From Devosia sp. Root436 (GTDB taxonomy: Bacteria; Pseudomonadota; Alphaproteobacteria; Rhizobiales; Devosiaceae), in contig NZ_LMEM01000001.1 in assembly GCF_001426345.1 (NCBI RefSeq), positions 396,264 to 460,263 of the forward strand: a stretch of DNA of 64,000 nt, read 5' to 3'. Below the pieces are notes generated by a model. That model saw only the letters and a list, made by a program, of their open reading frames with translations, made no database searches and had not been told where the DNA came from. Numbering within the stretch: position 1 is the stretch's first letter; each line of letters begins with the position of its first letter. The position numbers and the translations under genes were made by a program. This document shows, piece after piece, positions 9,393 to 19,315 of this stretch.

Positions 9393-10802
9393 ATGACCAC
9401 CGGAGCTGACCTCCTCAAGCGCATCAAAGACGAGAACATCAAGTATCTCGACCTGCGCTTCACCGACCCGCGCGGCAAGCTGCAGCATGTCACGCTCGAC
9501 GTTTCCATCGTCGATGAAGACCTGTTCGAAGAAGGCACCATGTTCGACGGTTCCTCGATCGGTGGCTGGAAGGCCATCAACGAGTCCGACATGGTTCTCA
9601 TGCCCGATCCGAACTCGCACTATATGGATCCCTTCTTCGGCGCCTCTACGCTGGTGGTGAACTGCGACATTCTCGAACCGCTGACCTACCAGCCCTATAG
9701 CCGCGACCCGCGCACCACGGCCAAGAAGGCCGAGGCGTTCCTCAAGGCGTCCGGCATCGGCGACACCGTGGTTTTCGGCGCCGAGCCCGAATTCTTCCTG
9801 TTCGATGACGTCAAATATTCCAACACCTCCTACAAGGTGGGTTTTGAAGTCGACCATCCCGAACTGCCGTCCAACAACGACACCGCCTATGAAGCCGGCA
9901 ATACCGGCCACCATATCGGTCTCAAGAAGGGCTATTTCCCGGTGCCGCCGCTGGACAGCGCGCAGGATATCCGCGGCGAGATGCTGGCGGCCATGGCCGA
10001 CATGGGCGTGGTCGTCGAAAAGCACCACCACGAAGTGGCTTCGGCCCAGCATGAGCTCGGCATCAAGTTCGCGCCGATGATCAAGGCTGCCGACGACGTG
10101 CAGATCTACAAATATGTCATCCACCAGGTCGCCAATGCCTATGGCAAGACCGTGACCTTCATGCCCAAGCCGATCTTCGGCGATAACGGCTCGGGCATGC
10201 ATTGCCACCAGTCGATCTGGAAGGACGGCAAGCCGCTGTTTGCCGGCGACCAGTATGCCGGCCTCAGCATGGAAGCGCTGTATTACATCGGCGGCATCAT
10301 CAAGCATGCCAAGGCGATCAACGCCTTCACCAACCCGACCACCAACAGCTACAAGCGCCTGGTGCCCGGCTTCGAAGCCCCCGTGCTGCTGGCCTATTCG
10401 GCCCGTAACCGTTCGGCCTCGTGCCGTATTCCCTTCGGCCAGTCGCCGAAGTCCAAGCGCATCGAAATCCGCTTCCCCGATCCGCTGGCCAACCCGTACC
10501 TGGCCTTCTCGGCCATGCTGATGGCCGGCCTCGACGGCATCAAGAACAAGATCCACCCCGGCGATCCGATGGACAAGGACCTGTACGAGCTGCCGCGCCA
10601 GGAACTGATGCAGATCCCCCATGTCTGCGGTTCGCTGCGTGAAGCGCTTGCCAGCCTCGACAAGGACCGCGAGTTCCTGCTGGCCGGCGGCGTGTTCGAC
10701 AACGACCAGATCGAGAGCTACATCGAGCTGAAGATGACCGAAGTCGTCAAGTTCGAGCAGACCCCGCATCCGGTCGAGTATGAAATGTACTACTCGGCCT
10801 AA
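9393..10802 (+). CDS. glnA: Glutamine synthetase, type I
   Basis: Dodecameric GSI of 469 residues that makes glutamine from glutamate, ammonia and ATP. The family motifs are visible: [10 protein letters not shown], the active-site [19 protein letters not shown], and the ATP site region [10 protein letters not shown]. The adenylylation site is Tyr398 in [11 protein letters not shown], so activity is probably controlled by GlnE. The ATG follows AGGGGAA. It sits behind glnB and ends at a strong terminator. The 71-base gap to glnB could carry a second promoter; none is obvious. Confidence 0.97.
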   Translation: MTTGADLLKRIKDENIKYLDLRFTDPRGKLQHVTLDVSIVDEDLFEEGTMFDGSSIGGWKAINESDMVLMPDPNSHYMDPFFGASTLVVNCDILEPLTYQPYSRDPRTTAKKAEAFLKASGIGDTVVFGAEPEFFLFDDVKYSNTSYKVGFEVDHPELPSNNDTAYEAGNTGHHIGLKKGYFPVPPLDSAQDIRGEMLAAMADMGVVVEKHHHEVASAQHELGIKFAPMIKAADDVQIYKYVIHQVANAYGKTVTFMPKPIFGDNGSGMHCHQSIWKDGKPLFAGDQYAGLSMEALYYIGGIIKHAKAINAFTNPTTNSYKRLVPGFEAPVLLAYSARNRSASCRIPFGQSPKSKRIEIRFPDPLANPYLAFSAMLMAGLDGIKNKIHPGDPMDKDLYELPRQELMQIPHVCGSLREALASLDKDREFLLAGGVFDNDQIESYIELKMTEVVKFEQTPHPVEYEMYYSA

Positions 10803-10816
10803 GGCTGGTGACTGAA

Positions 10817-10850
10817 TGAGAAAGGGCCCCGACAGGGGCCCTTTTGCTTT
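10817..10850. terminator. Intrinsic terminator after glnA
   Basis: Stem AAAGGGCCCC/GGGGCCCTTT with a 4-nt loop, followed by TGCTTTG. The A-run on the left also lets it end the minus-strand PilZ gene, whose stop codon is at 10852. Confidence 0.85.
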
Positions 10851-10851
10851 G

Positions 10852-11535
10852 TCAGTCGTAGCCGTAGCCTTCGTCCGTGTCGCCGGGCTCGCTGGTGTCG
10901 ATATGGCGCGGCTGCAGCACGGTTACGGCGCGGCGCCATTCGAGCGGGGCTTCGAGCAGGCCCTCGATTTCGTCTTGCGGCTGGCGCGTGTCGAAATGGA
11001 CGGCAAAGCCCACGTCGAACAGGCGCACCACGCGGGCGGGCACATGGCCGATGGTCACCGGCGCGCCGACGGCCGGCGTGGTATCAGCAGAAATGGCGGC
11101 GCCCGAGGCGGAATAATCGACGACGAGGCAGGGCAGCACGTCGCCGCCTTCGAGAATGATGACCGAGCGGGGCTCGGCGGGCATGAAGCGCTTTTCGGCC
11201 CGCTTGTCGGCAAGGCCGTGCCAGGGCTTGTGGCGGAAGGCTTCGATGCGATCGGCAAGGCCGGGCTCGGCATTGTCGAGATCGACCGCGAAGCCATCGG
11301 CGACATGGCGTGCGATGTGCCCATGCAGATTGCCGAACGGCGCGAAGCTGGCCGAGACGCACTCGCCTATCGCGCCGATGACCGGCGCCGCGACAACGAA
11401 ACCGGTGGGCGAGATGGTCCGCAGGCGGCAGGCGAAGATGTTGATGCCCGGCCTCAGGGGCTGCCGGCCAAGACCGTAGCGCCCGGCCACGGTGCTGATG
11501 TTGTGCAGGCTGTGGTCGATCTCTGTCGCCGGCAT
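10852..11535 (-). CDS. PilZ domain protein, probable c-di-GMP receptor (1)
   Basis: A 227-residue cytosolic protein with a C-terminal PilZ domain. Both c-di-GMP motifs are intact: RxxxR as RAEKR (about residue 110) and DxSxxG as DYSASG. The N-terminal half (GINIFACRLRTISPTGFVV) looks like a second, degenerate PilZ-like barrel. The ATG at 11535 has GGGAGG at ideal spacing; the open frame extends upstream without a better start. It is a clear paralog of the next gene, 129 bases away. The domain predicts c-di-GMP binding; the output is unknown. Confidence 0.8.
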   Translation of the reverse strand: MPATEIDHSLHNISTVAGRYGLGRQPLRPGINIFACRLRTISPTGFVVAAPVIGAIGECVSASFAPFGNLHGHIARHVADGFAVDLDNAEPGLADRIEAFRHKPWHGLADKRAEKRFMPAEPRSVIILEGGDVLPCLVVDYSASGAAISADTTPAVGAPVTIGHVPARVVRLFDVGFAVHFDTRQPQDEIEGLLEAPLEWRRAVTVLQPRHIDTSEPGDTDEGYGYD

Positions 11536-11664
11536 GACGCCTCCCGGTGATGACTCGTTCAGGGATGATACGGGGCGGCGGTGAAGGCGGTGTTCACCTC
11601 TGGTCTGCAGCTTTCGTGATCGGAGTAAGCAAAACTTCATCCTGCCGGGGGTGGCAGGAGGCCC

Positions 11665-12312
11665 TCATTCGACCGGCGGAGCCATGAGGATTTCGAGTTG
11701 GTCGATCTCCTGGAGCTGGATGAATTGCAGGGCGAAACCGACGTCGAGATAGCGCACGACGCGCCCGACGAGCTTGCCGATGGCCATGGGCGTGCCGAGG
11801 CCGGGCCAGATATCGGCCGAAACCGCGATGCCGGACTGCGAAATATCGATGACGAAACAGGGCATCTGTGTGCCGTCGCCCAGGGTCAGGACGGTGCGGG
11901 GATCGCGCGGCAGGATGCGCTTATGGTCGCGCTTGTCGGGAACCTGCTCGTGCACCCGCTTCTTCTGCCAGACGATCTTGCCGCCCAGCTTGTTGCGATC
12001 GGTGTCGTTCAGCATCAATTCCATGACGAAGCCGGAGGGAAGCTTGCGGCTGATCTTGCCACGCAGAATGCCGAACTCGTCGAAATGGGCAGTCACGGAT
12101 TCGCCTTCGCGACCGACCACCGGCCCGACGACCACGGCCAGGCGGGTCGAGATCGAGCAGAGGCGGCACGCATAGACCGACACCTTGCCATCGTCGCCAA
12201 CCCGCCTGTCGGAGAGTGCATACCGACCCGCTACGGCGCCGATAAAACGGACGTCGTGCCAGTCAAAATGCGATCGTGACGGTGTGCTACCACCATCAGC
12301 GCTTTGAAACAT
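11665..12312 (-). CDS. PilZ domain protein, probable c-di-GMP receptor (2)
   Basis: A 215-residue paralog of the preceding PilZ protein with the same layout. The C-terminal PilZ domain has RxxxR as RDHKR and DxSxxG as DISQSG. The N-terminal half shares the pattern RYAL-VYACRLCSIS-VVVGPVVG with its neighbour, so the pair arose by tandem duplication. The ATG at 12312 follows GAGGGA. No membrane segment is present. Together with the GGDEF protein at 19.3 kb it suggests active c-di-GMP signalling in this organism. Confidence 0.8.
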   Translation of the reverse strand: MFQSADGGSTPSRSHFDWHDVRFIGAVAGRYALSDRRVGDDGKVSVYACRLCSISTRLAVVVGPVVGREGESVTAHFDEFGILRGKISRKLPSGFVMELMLNDTDRNKLGGKIVWQKKRVHEQVPDKRDHKRILPRDPRTVLTLGDGTQMPCFVIDISQSGIAVSADIWPGLGTPMAIGKLVGRVVRYLDVGFALQFIQLQEIDQLEILMAPPVE

Positions 12313-12450
12313 GGGTCCCTCATCCCCAATAGTTCCGATTCCAGAGAAACCATAAGTCGTAGTTCTTAAGGACTTCTCCCAATTTACCGGCGAGTTTGGC
12401 CCCTCGCCGGGCGTAGGCCAGCATCAATTTATCGCATGGTTAGCGACGCC

Positions 12451-13977
12451 CTAAGGCCAGGATGCCTCCTGCGCCATAGCTGCAAAATGGGCCTCGGGAC
12501 TGTCGACTTCCCGCAGCCGGCGATTTTCGATCACCAGGAACCGGTTACCGAGTCCGCGCACAAAGCTGCGATCGTGCGAAACCAGGATGCAGGTGGCGCC
12601 ATGGGTGAGGATTTCGTCCTCCAGCCGCTCCTGCCCCGGAATGTCCACATGGTTGGTGGGCTCGTCGAGCAGGTAGAAATTGGGCTCCAGCAGGCGAATG
12701 GCCAACAGGCCCAACCGGGCGCGCTGGCCGAAGGACATTTCGGCAATGGGCCGTTCCTGCTTTTCGACGGCGAAGCCGGCCGCCGCCAGCAGGCTCTTGC
12801 TGCGCTGGTCGCCCTGGTCGAACTGGCCGGTAATGTAGGCGAGCGGGGATTGCCGCGCCGGCAGAAAGCTCATGGCCTGGTCGACATAGCCGGGCACCAC
12901 TTGCGGACTGACCCGGGTGCCTGCTGTTTCAGCCCCGGTCATGGCGCGGTGGACGAGGCCGATAAACTGGGACTTGCCGGTGCCGTTGCGGCCCAGGATG
13001 ACCAGCCGATCGCCCTGGAACACATGCAGCTTGTCGATATGAAACAGCTTGTCGCCGACGGGGCTGGTGACATCGACATTTTCAACGGCGAGCATGACCC
13101 TGGCCTGGGCGCCGCTATTGCCCAGCCGGATCTCGCCGCTGCGCTCCTTGTGCAGCGACAGCACGGCATTCTCGATCTTCTCAGCGCGCTCGCGCAGGTA
13201 TTTCGATTTCACCGTCAGCAGGTCGCTGCCCGAATTTATGCCGATATTGGTGAGCTTGGCGGCCTGCTTGCGCAGGCGGCTGACCTCCTTGAGATCCTTT
13301 TCGCGTTTCGCCTCGGCGGCCTCGTCGGCTTCGGCGAGGGCCAGCCGGGCCTTGCTGTAGGGCAGCGCGAAATAGTGGCTGGCATCGGGTCGCAGGAACA
13401 GCGTGCGGTTGGTGGTGGCGTCGAGGAACTGCCGGTCATGGCTGGCAATGACCACGGGAATGTTGCGGGCCGCCCGGTTGATCCAGTTTTCGAGTTGGAA
13501 CAGCTTGCCGAGATCGAGATGGTTGGTCGGCTCATCCAGCAGCATGGCGTCGGGTTGCAGCACCCAGCAGCGGGCGATCAGCGCGATGCGCTGCCAGCCG
13601 CCGCTCAATTCGGTCAGCTTACGGTTACGCATGGCGTCGGGGGTCTCGAATTCGTCGAGCACCACATCGACCCGCCAGCTATCGGTATCGCGGTCAGCGG
13701 GCGGCAGGGCTTCCAGCACCGCCCCGTAGAGGGTGAGGCCCATGCTGGCTGAAGGCATGTCCTGCTCGACATAGCCAACGGTGAGGCCGCGCGAGCGGAC
13801 GATATCGCCCGCGGTCAGTTCGCCCTGCCCGGCCATGGCGCGCAGCAGCGTGGTCTTGCCGCGGCCATTGCCGGCGACGAGGCCGACGCGATCGCCGTCA
13901 CCGATGACGAAATTGAGGTTGGAAAAGAGAGTGTCCGTGGCCACGAGGCCGGCATTGCGGAGGCTGATGGAGCCCAT
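12451..13977 (-). CDS. ABC-F family ATPase (ribosome-associated type)
   Basis: A 508-residue protein with two ABC ATPase domains and no membrane segment, the ABC-F architecture. Domain 1 has Walker A GNGRGKTT, signature LSGGWQR and Walker B MLLDEPTNHLD. Domain 2 has GRNGTGKS, an altered signature MSFGQRAR and YLLDEPTNHVD. The linker between them is a charged helical segment rich in Lys, Arg and Glu, as in translation factors of this group. ABC-F proteins act on the ribosome; some relieve antibiotic stalling. The function of this one is not assigned. Two small ORFs and two hairpins lie upstream on the same strand. Confidence 0.85.
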   Translation of the reverse strand: MGSISLRNAGLVATDTLFSNLNFVIGDGDRVGLVAGNGRGKTTLLRAMAGQGELTAGDIVRSRGLTVGYVEQDMPSASMGLTLYGAVLEALPPADRDTDSWRVDVVLDEFETPDAMRNRKLTELSGGWQRIALIARCWVLQPDAMLLDEPTNHLDLGKLFQLENWINRAARNIPVVIASHDRQFLDATTNRTLFLRPDASHYFALPYSKARLALAEADEAAEAKREKDLKEVSRLRKQAAKLTNIGINSGSDLLTVKSKYLRERAEKIENAVLSLHKERSGEIRLGNSGAQARVMLAVENVDVTSPVGDKLFHIDKLHVFQGDRLVILGRNGTGKSQFIGLVHRAMTGAETAGTRVSPQVVPGYVDQAMSFLPARQSPLAYITGQFDQGDQRSKSLLAAAGFAVEKQERPIAEMSFGQRARLGLLAIRLLEPNFYLLDEPTNHVDIPGQERLEDEILTHGATCILVSHDRSFVRGLGNRFLVIENRRLREVDSPEAHFAAMAQEASWP

Positions 13978-13996
13978 TGTCTTGTCTCACTGGTGC

Positions 13997-14041
13997 GGCG
14001 CTAGCGAGCGCCAAAATCCTGTCAGGCGGTCAGGAACCGCC
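13997..14041 (-). promoter_or_regulatory. Two adjacent hairpins in the ABC-F leader
   Basis: Reading the minus strand, GGCGGT-TCCTG-ACCGCC (14041-14025) is followed by ATTTT and then GGCGCT-CGCT-AGCGCC (14012-13997). The second hairpin ends about 20 bases before the ABC-F start codon. Position and order would suit attenuation or translational control. There is no long T-run, so a classic terminator is not certain. Confidence 0.5.
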
Positions 14042-14095
14042 ACGAAGGGCAAACCAGAATGGGAGAGACAGGGAGGAAGTCCGTACCAGTACCGG

Positions 14096-14164
14096 TCAGC
14101 CCTGCAGCTGATGCCACAGGGCGTGAACAGGGCCACGGGAGCGGTGCTCGAACATGAAAGTCAT
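14096..14164 (-). CDS. Candidate 22-residue leader peptide ahead of ABC-F gene
   Basis: An ATG at 14164 with a near-perfect ribosome site (AGGGGAGGGCGCA before it) opens a 22-codon ORF ending in TGA at 14096. The peptide begins MTFMFEHRSRGP and ends WHQLQG. It stops 118 bases before the ABC-F start, with two hairpins in between. Leader peptides of this size control many ABC-F and ribosome-protection genes by stalling. The strong start site is direct evidence; the regulatory role is inference. Confidence 0.5.
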   Translation of the reverse strand: MTFMFEHRSRGPVHALWHQLQG

Positions 14165-14239
14165 TGCGCCCTCCCCTGACGGTATTGCAGCGTAGAGCGA
14201 TCAATAGCCGCGCGGGCGGCGGAAATCAATCGACGGCGA

Positions 14240-14410
14240 TCAAAGGAAATAGAACATGGCCGCGACCAGCGCGACGACCCCGGAACGCGGGGCGGTGAGC
14301 TTGGCCAGCCGGTACGCAATACCTGAAAACCCGGCTTGCGGCCAAACACCTGATATAACCGAACCAGCAGAGACCTGGTACGCAGAACGAGGATCCCGGT
14401 CGGTTCGCAT
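14240..14410 (-). CDS. Candidate small protein, 56 residues, C-terminal hydrophobic segment
   Basis: An ATG at 14410, with TGGAG seven bases upstream, opens a 56-residue ORF. It starts MRTDRDPRSAYQV and ends in a hydrophobic stretch SGVVALVAAMFYFL that could be a short membrane anchor. It lies on the same strand as the ABC-F gene and the 22-residue ORF, in an otherwise gene-free gap of about 670 bases (13978-14650). I do not recognise it. A standard gene finder with a 60-residue cutoff would miss it. Conservation in relatives would decide whether it is real. Confidence 0.5.
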   Translation of the reverse strand: MRTDRDPRSAYQVSAGSVISGVWPQAGFSGIAYRLAKLTAPRSGVVALVAAMFYFL

Positions 14411-14539
14411 ACGGCAACTCCAGACAAAACCGTATGAAGTGGTTGTAGCAGCGCGCCTTTAAGAAAGTGCTTTCAAGAAGCAAACGGAACGTAAACCAGC
14501 CGGCCGATCTTGGGACGGATTTGTATGGAGTTGGGATTC

Positions 14540-14650
14540 TTACCTCTCCCTTCGAGGGAGAGGTCGGCGCGCAGCGCCGGGTGAGGGGGCCTTTACTGGG
14601 TGAGGTGCGTGGGGAAGGCCCCCTCACCCGCCTTGCTTCGCAAGAAAGGC
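14540..14650. repeat. Family B palindrome, copy 1
   Basis: Begins with the mini-palindrome CCTCTCCCTTCGAGGGAGAGG, then GGCGCGCAGCGCCGGGTGAG and GGGGGCCTTT, and closes with AAGGCCCCCTCACCC. The last arm is replaced by CTTGCTTCGCAAG-like sequence, so this copy is partial on the right. It abuts the stop codon of the small exported protein gene. Confidence 0.85.
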
Positions 14651-14974
14651 CTACCCGGCCGGGCGCAGCTGGGTGCGGCCCTCGATGCGGCCGGTGCAGT
14701 AGTTGAAATCGAGCAGGTAGACCCAGCCGTCGCGGGTGGCGCGCACCTCGACATGCTTTTCCATCATGACGTTGAGGTAGATGTTGGTGTAGCCGCGATG
14801 GGCTACCGCCTGGCGGATCTGATAGTCGCTCATGCAGGTGATGCGCTCGGGATAGAAGTCCGACGCCTCGTCACCAAAGAAGATGCCGAAGCGGAAAGAC
14901 TGCGCCTGGGCCGGAGCGGCCAGGCCCGCGGCGAGCAGCAGTGCGGTCAGGGCGATGGCAATGGACCTGGTCAT
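14651..14974 (-). CDS. Small exported protein of unknown function
   Basis: A 107-residue protein with a clear Sec signal peptide (MTRSIAIALTALLLAAGLA, cleavage likely after AQA). The mature part is about 83 residues with two cysteines (ITCMSDY and FNYCTGR), probably a periplasmic disulfide. The core SDYQIRQAVAHRGYTNIYL and VRATRDGWVYLLDFN resembles small PepSY-like beta proteins common in Rhizobiales, but I cannot name a family. The ATG at 14974 has AGGAGG at good spacing. It diverges from parE. Confidence 0.75.
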   Translation of the reverse strand: MTRSIAIALTALLLAAGLAAPAQAQSFRFGIFFGDEASDFYPERITCMSDYQIRQAVAHRGYTNIYLNVMMEKHVEVRATRDGWVYLLDFNYCTGRIEGRTQLRPAG

Positions 14975-15168
14975 GAATAGCCTCCTGGCTGGTGCGATCT
15001 GACACAAAAGCGGTTCCAGCTTGAACCCAGGCGGAACCGGCCGTTCATCCGGCGTTCAGCTTTGTGGACAAAGCCCTGGACGGCAAGTGGTTCCAGCATG
15101 GTCGGGCGGCCGGCTGGGATATGCTAAAAGGCGGAATCGCCCGATTCGGGCGCAAAGACGGAATGTGC

Positions 15169-17193
15169 ATGTCGCAAGCAGAAGACCTTTTCGGCGGCGG
15201 GGACGACCCCGAGCGCCTGCCCGAACCAGCCAAGCCGGCGCCCGAGTCCGCGCCCAAGTCCGCGCCCGCCGCGGGTTCGTATTCGGCTGCCGATATCGAG
15301 GTGCTGGAAGGGCTGGAGCCGGTGCGACGCCGGCCGGGCATGTATATCGGCGGCACCGACGCCAATGCGCTGCATCACCTGTTTGCCGAAGTCATCGACA
15401 ATTCGATGGACGAGGCTATTGCCGGCCATGCGACCCGCATCGAGGTGCATCTGGGCGAGGACGGCTTCATCACCGTCTCCGACAACGGCCGTGGTATTCC
15501 GGTCGAGAACCATCCGAAATATCCCGGCCGCTCGACGCTGGAAATCGTCCACACGGTGCTCCATGCCGGCGGCAAATTCGATTCCAAGGCCTATGAGACC
15601 TCGGGCGGCCTGCATGGCGTCGGCGTTTCGGTGGTCAATGCGCTCAGCGACAGCCTCATCGTCGAGGTGGCGCGCGAGCAGCAGCTGCACCGGCTGGCCT
15701 TTTCACGCGGCAAGCCGCTGGGCGAGATCGAGGCCCTGGGCCGGGTGCAGAATCGTCGCGGCACCACGACGCGCTTCCATCCCGATCCGCAAATCTTCGG
15801 CGATCACGCGCATTTTTCGGCTGCCCGCCTCTACCGCATGACGCGCGCCAAGGCGTACCTTTTCGCGGGCGTGGAACTGCGCTGGAGCTGCGACGAGTCG
15901 CTGGTGACCGAGGACGCGCCCGCCAAGGCGGTGTTCCACTATCCCAACGGCCTCAAGGACTTCATGGCCGCCCGCATCGAGGGCGAGACGCGCATTGTCG
16001 ACGACCTGTTCGCCGGCGTCCACGGCAAGGCCGGCACGCATGGCGCGGTGGAATGGGCCATTGCCTGGACTTTGGGCGATGGCGGGGTTTCGTCCTATTG
16101 CAACACCGTGCCGACGCCCGATGGCGGCACGCATGAAGCGGGCCTGCGCACCGCCCTGCTCCGCGGCCTCAAGAACTATGCCGAGCTGACCAAGAACAAG
16201 GGCGCGGCCATCCTCACGGCCGAGGACATCTTTGCCCATTGCAGCGCCATGCTGTCGGTCTTCGTGCGCGAGCCCGAATTCGTCGGGCAGACCAAGGATA
16301 AGCTGGCTTCGGGCGAGGCGACGCGCATTGTCGATACCGCCCTGCGCGATGCCTTCGACCACTGGCTGGCCGCCTCGCCCAACCAGGCGGGGAAGCTGCT
16401 CGACTGGGCCATCGAGCGCGCCGAGGAACGGCTGCGCCGGCGCAAGGAAAAGGAAATCGACCGGGCCAGCGCTACGCGCAAGCTGCGCCTGCCCGGCAAG
16501 CTGGCCGACTGCACGCAGACCGCGGCGCAGGGGGCGGAACTGTTCATCGTCGAGGGTGACTCGGCCGGTGGTTCGGCCAAGCAGGCGCGCAACCGCATGA
16601 GCCAGGCGGTGCTGCCCTTGCGCGGCAAGATTCTCAACGTGGCCGGGGCCAGCCGCGAGAAAATGCAGGCGAGCCAGCTTATCGCCGACCTGATCCAGGC
16701 ACTGGGCTGCGGCACGCGGGACCGCTATCGCGAGGACGACCTGCGCTACGACAAGATCATCGTGATGACCGATGCCGATGTCGACGGCGCCCATATCGCC
16801 TCGCTGCTGATCACGTTTTTCTTTCAGGAAATGCCGAAGCTCATCGATGGCGGGCACCTCTACCTGGCGCTACCCCCGCTCTATCGCATCAGCCAGGGCG
16901 GCAAGACGCTCTATGCCCGCGACGACGCCCACAAGGCCGAATTGATGGAGACCGAGTTCACCGGCAAGGGCAAGGTCGACATGACCCGCTTCAAGGGCCT
17001 GGGCGAAATGCCGTTCGCGCATCTGCGCGAGACGACGATGTCTCCGAAATCGCGGACCCTGCTGCAGGTGAAGGTGCGCGACGATCTCGATGCTACCCGG
17101 ATCAGCGTCGACCGGCTGATGGGCACCAAGCCGGAAGCGCGGTTCGACTTCATCCAGGAGAATGCGGCATTTGTGACGGATCTGGATGTTTAG
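15169..17193 (+). CDS. parE: DNA topoisomerase IV subunit B
   Basis: ATPase subunit of topoisomerase IV, which decatenates sister chromosomes. The GHKL ATPase domain has EVIDNSMDEA, SDNGRGIP and GGLHGVGVSVVNALS. The transducer region follows, then the TOPRIM domain with ELFIVEGDSAGGSAK and MTDADVDGAHI. At 674 residues and lacking the long GyrB insert, it fits ParE rather than GyrB. I chose the ATG at 15169 (MSQAEDLFGGGDD); the frame is open for 35 more codons upstream. An Ala/Pro-rich stretch at about 15-40 is typical of the order. parC is not in this window. Confidence 0.94.
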   Translation: MSQAEDLFGGGDDPERLPEPAKPAPESAPKSAPAAGSYSAADIEVLEGLEPVRRRPGMYIGGTDANALHHLFAEVIDNSMDEAIAGHATRIEVHLGEDGFITVSDNGRGIPVENHPKYPGRSTLEIVHTVLHAGGKFDSKAYETSGGLHGVGVSVVNALSDSLIVEVAREQQLHRLAFSRGKPLGEIEALGRVQNRRGTTTRFHPDPQIFGDHAHFSAARLYRMTRAKAYLFAGVELRWSCDESLVTEDAPAKAVFHYPNGLKDFMAARIEGETRIVDDLFAGVHGKAGTHGAVEWAIAWTLGDGGVSSYCNTVPTPDGGTHEAGLRTALLRGLKNYAELTKNKGAAILTAEDIFAHCSAMLSVFVREPEFVGQTKDKLASGEATRIVDTALRDAFDHWLAASPNQAGKLLDWAIERAEERLRRRKEKEIDRASATRKLRLPGKLADCTQTAAQGAELFIVEGDSAGGSAKQARNRMSQAVLPLRGKILNVAGASREKMQASQLIADLIQALGCGTRDRYREDDLRYDKIIVMTDADVDGAHIASLLITFFFQEMPKLIDGGHLYLALPPLYRISQGGKTLYARDDAHKAELMETEFTGKGKVDMTRFKGLGEMPFAHLRETTMSPKSRTLLQVKVRDDLDATRISVDRLMGTKPEARFDFIQENAAFVTDLDV

Positions 17194-17200
17194 GAATCGT

Positions 17201-17330
17201 GCCACGCCCTCGTGGTTCGAGGGTCGCTGCGCTCCCACCTCACCATGAGGGCTGTTGAAGCATCGTGTTTGCAGTAGCCTTCATGGTGAGGTGCGCGTTC
17301 TTCACACCCCTCGAACCACGAGGGCGTGGC
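17201..17330. repeat. Family A palindrome, copy 3
   Basis: Full copy with both outer arms (GCCACGCCCTCGTGGTTCGA and complement) and inner arms CACCTCACCATGAGGGCTG and its near complement. It starts eight bases after the parE stop codon. Confidence 0.9.
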
Positions 17331-17373
17331 ACGGTGGCTTCCGCCTCAATTAATCCTAACGTCTGCAAAGCCG

Positions 17374-17401
17374 TTGACAGGCAAGGGCTTTGCGCTATGG
17401 T
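17374..17401 (+). promoter_or_regulatory. Predicted sigma-70 promoter of the DEAD-box helicase gene
   Basis: A perfect -35 TTGACA and a -10-like TATGGT are 16 bases apart. Transcription from here would give a leader of about 220 bases before the helicase start. No other gene is seen in 17331-17629. Confidence 0.5.
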
Positions 17402-17553
17402 CCGCGCCGCTGGCGCATTTCTGGCTTGACGGTTTGTCATCGCGACATTACCCGCCTCTGCCAAGCTGCCTCAGGGCCACTTCGTCGCTGCACTTGCTGC
17501 AATCCCGTTCGGTGGCCGATCCAGTCGTGGACGCGTTCGCGTAACTTGCTTTT

Positions 17554-17610
17554 CCAGGTCCACTGCTGAAGACCCCGGCGCACCGTTCGAATGTCTCGGA
17601 CTGGACCTGG
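17554..17610 (+). promoter_or_regulatory. Inverted repeat in helicase 5' leader
   Basis: CCAGGTCCA (17554-17562) and TGGACCTGG (17602-17610) form a perfect 9-bp long-range stem ending 19 bases before the GTG start. Cold-induced DEAD-box helicases often have structured leaders; a role here is inferred. Confidence 0.45.
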
Positions 17611-17629
17611 CCCCGGGCCACATTTCTGA

Positions 17630-19165
<1,536 letters not shown>

Positions 19166-19315
19166 TTGGGCGCTATTTCATTGTGTAAGCTGGCGTTTTA
19201 TTGTGGCGCACCAGTTGTATTCATTGATACCAGCGCGATAGTTATCATCGATGACTCGGCCCCGTGAGGGGTTCAGGCGCGGCCGGGTCCGGCGCAACGA
19301 CGCGCGAGGGAAGCT

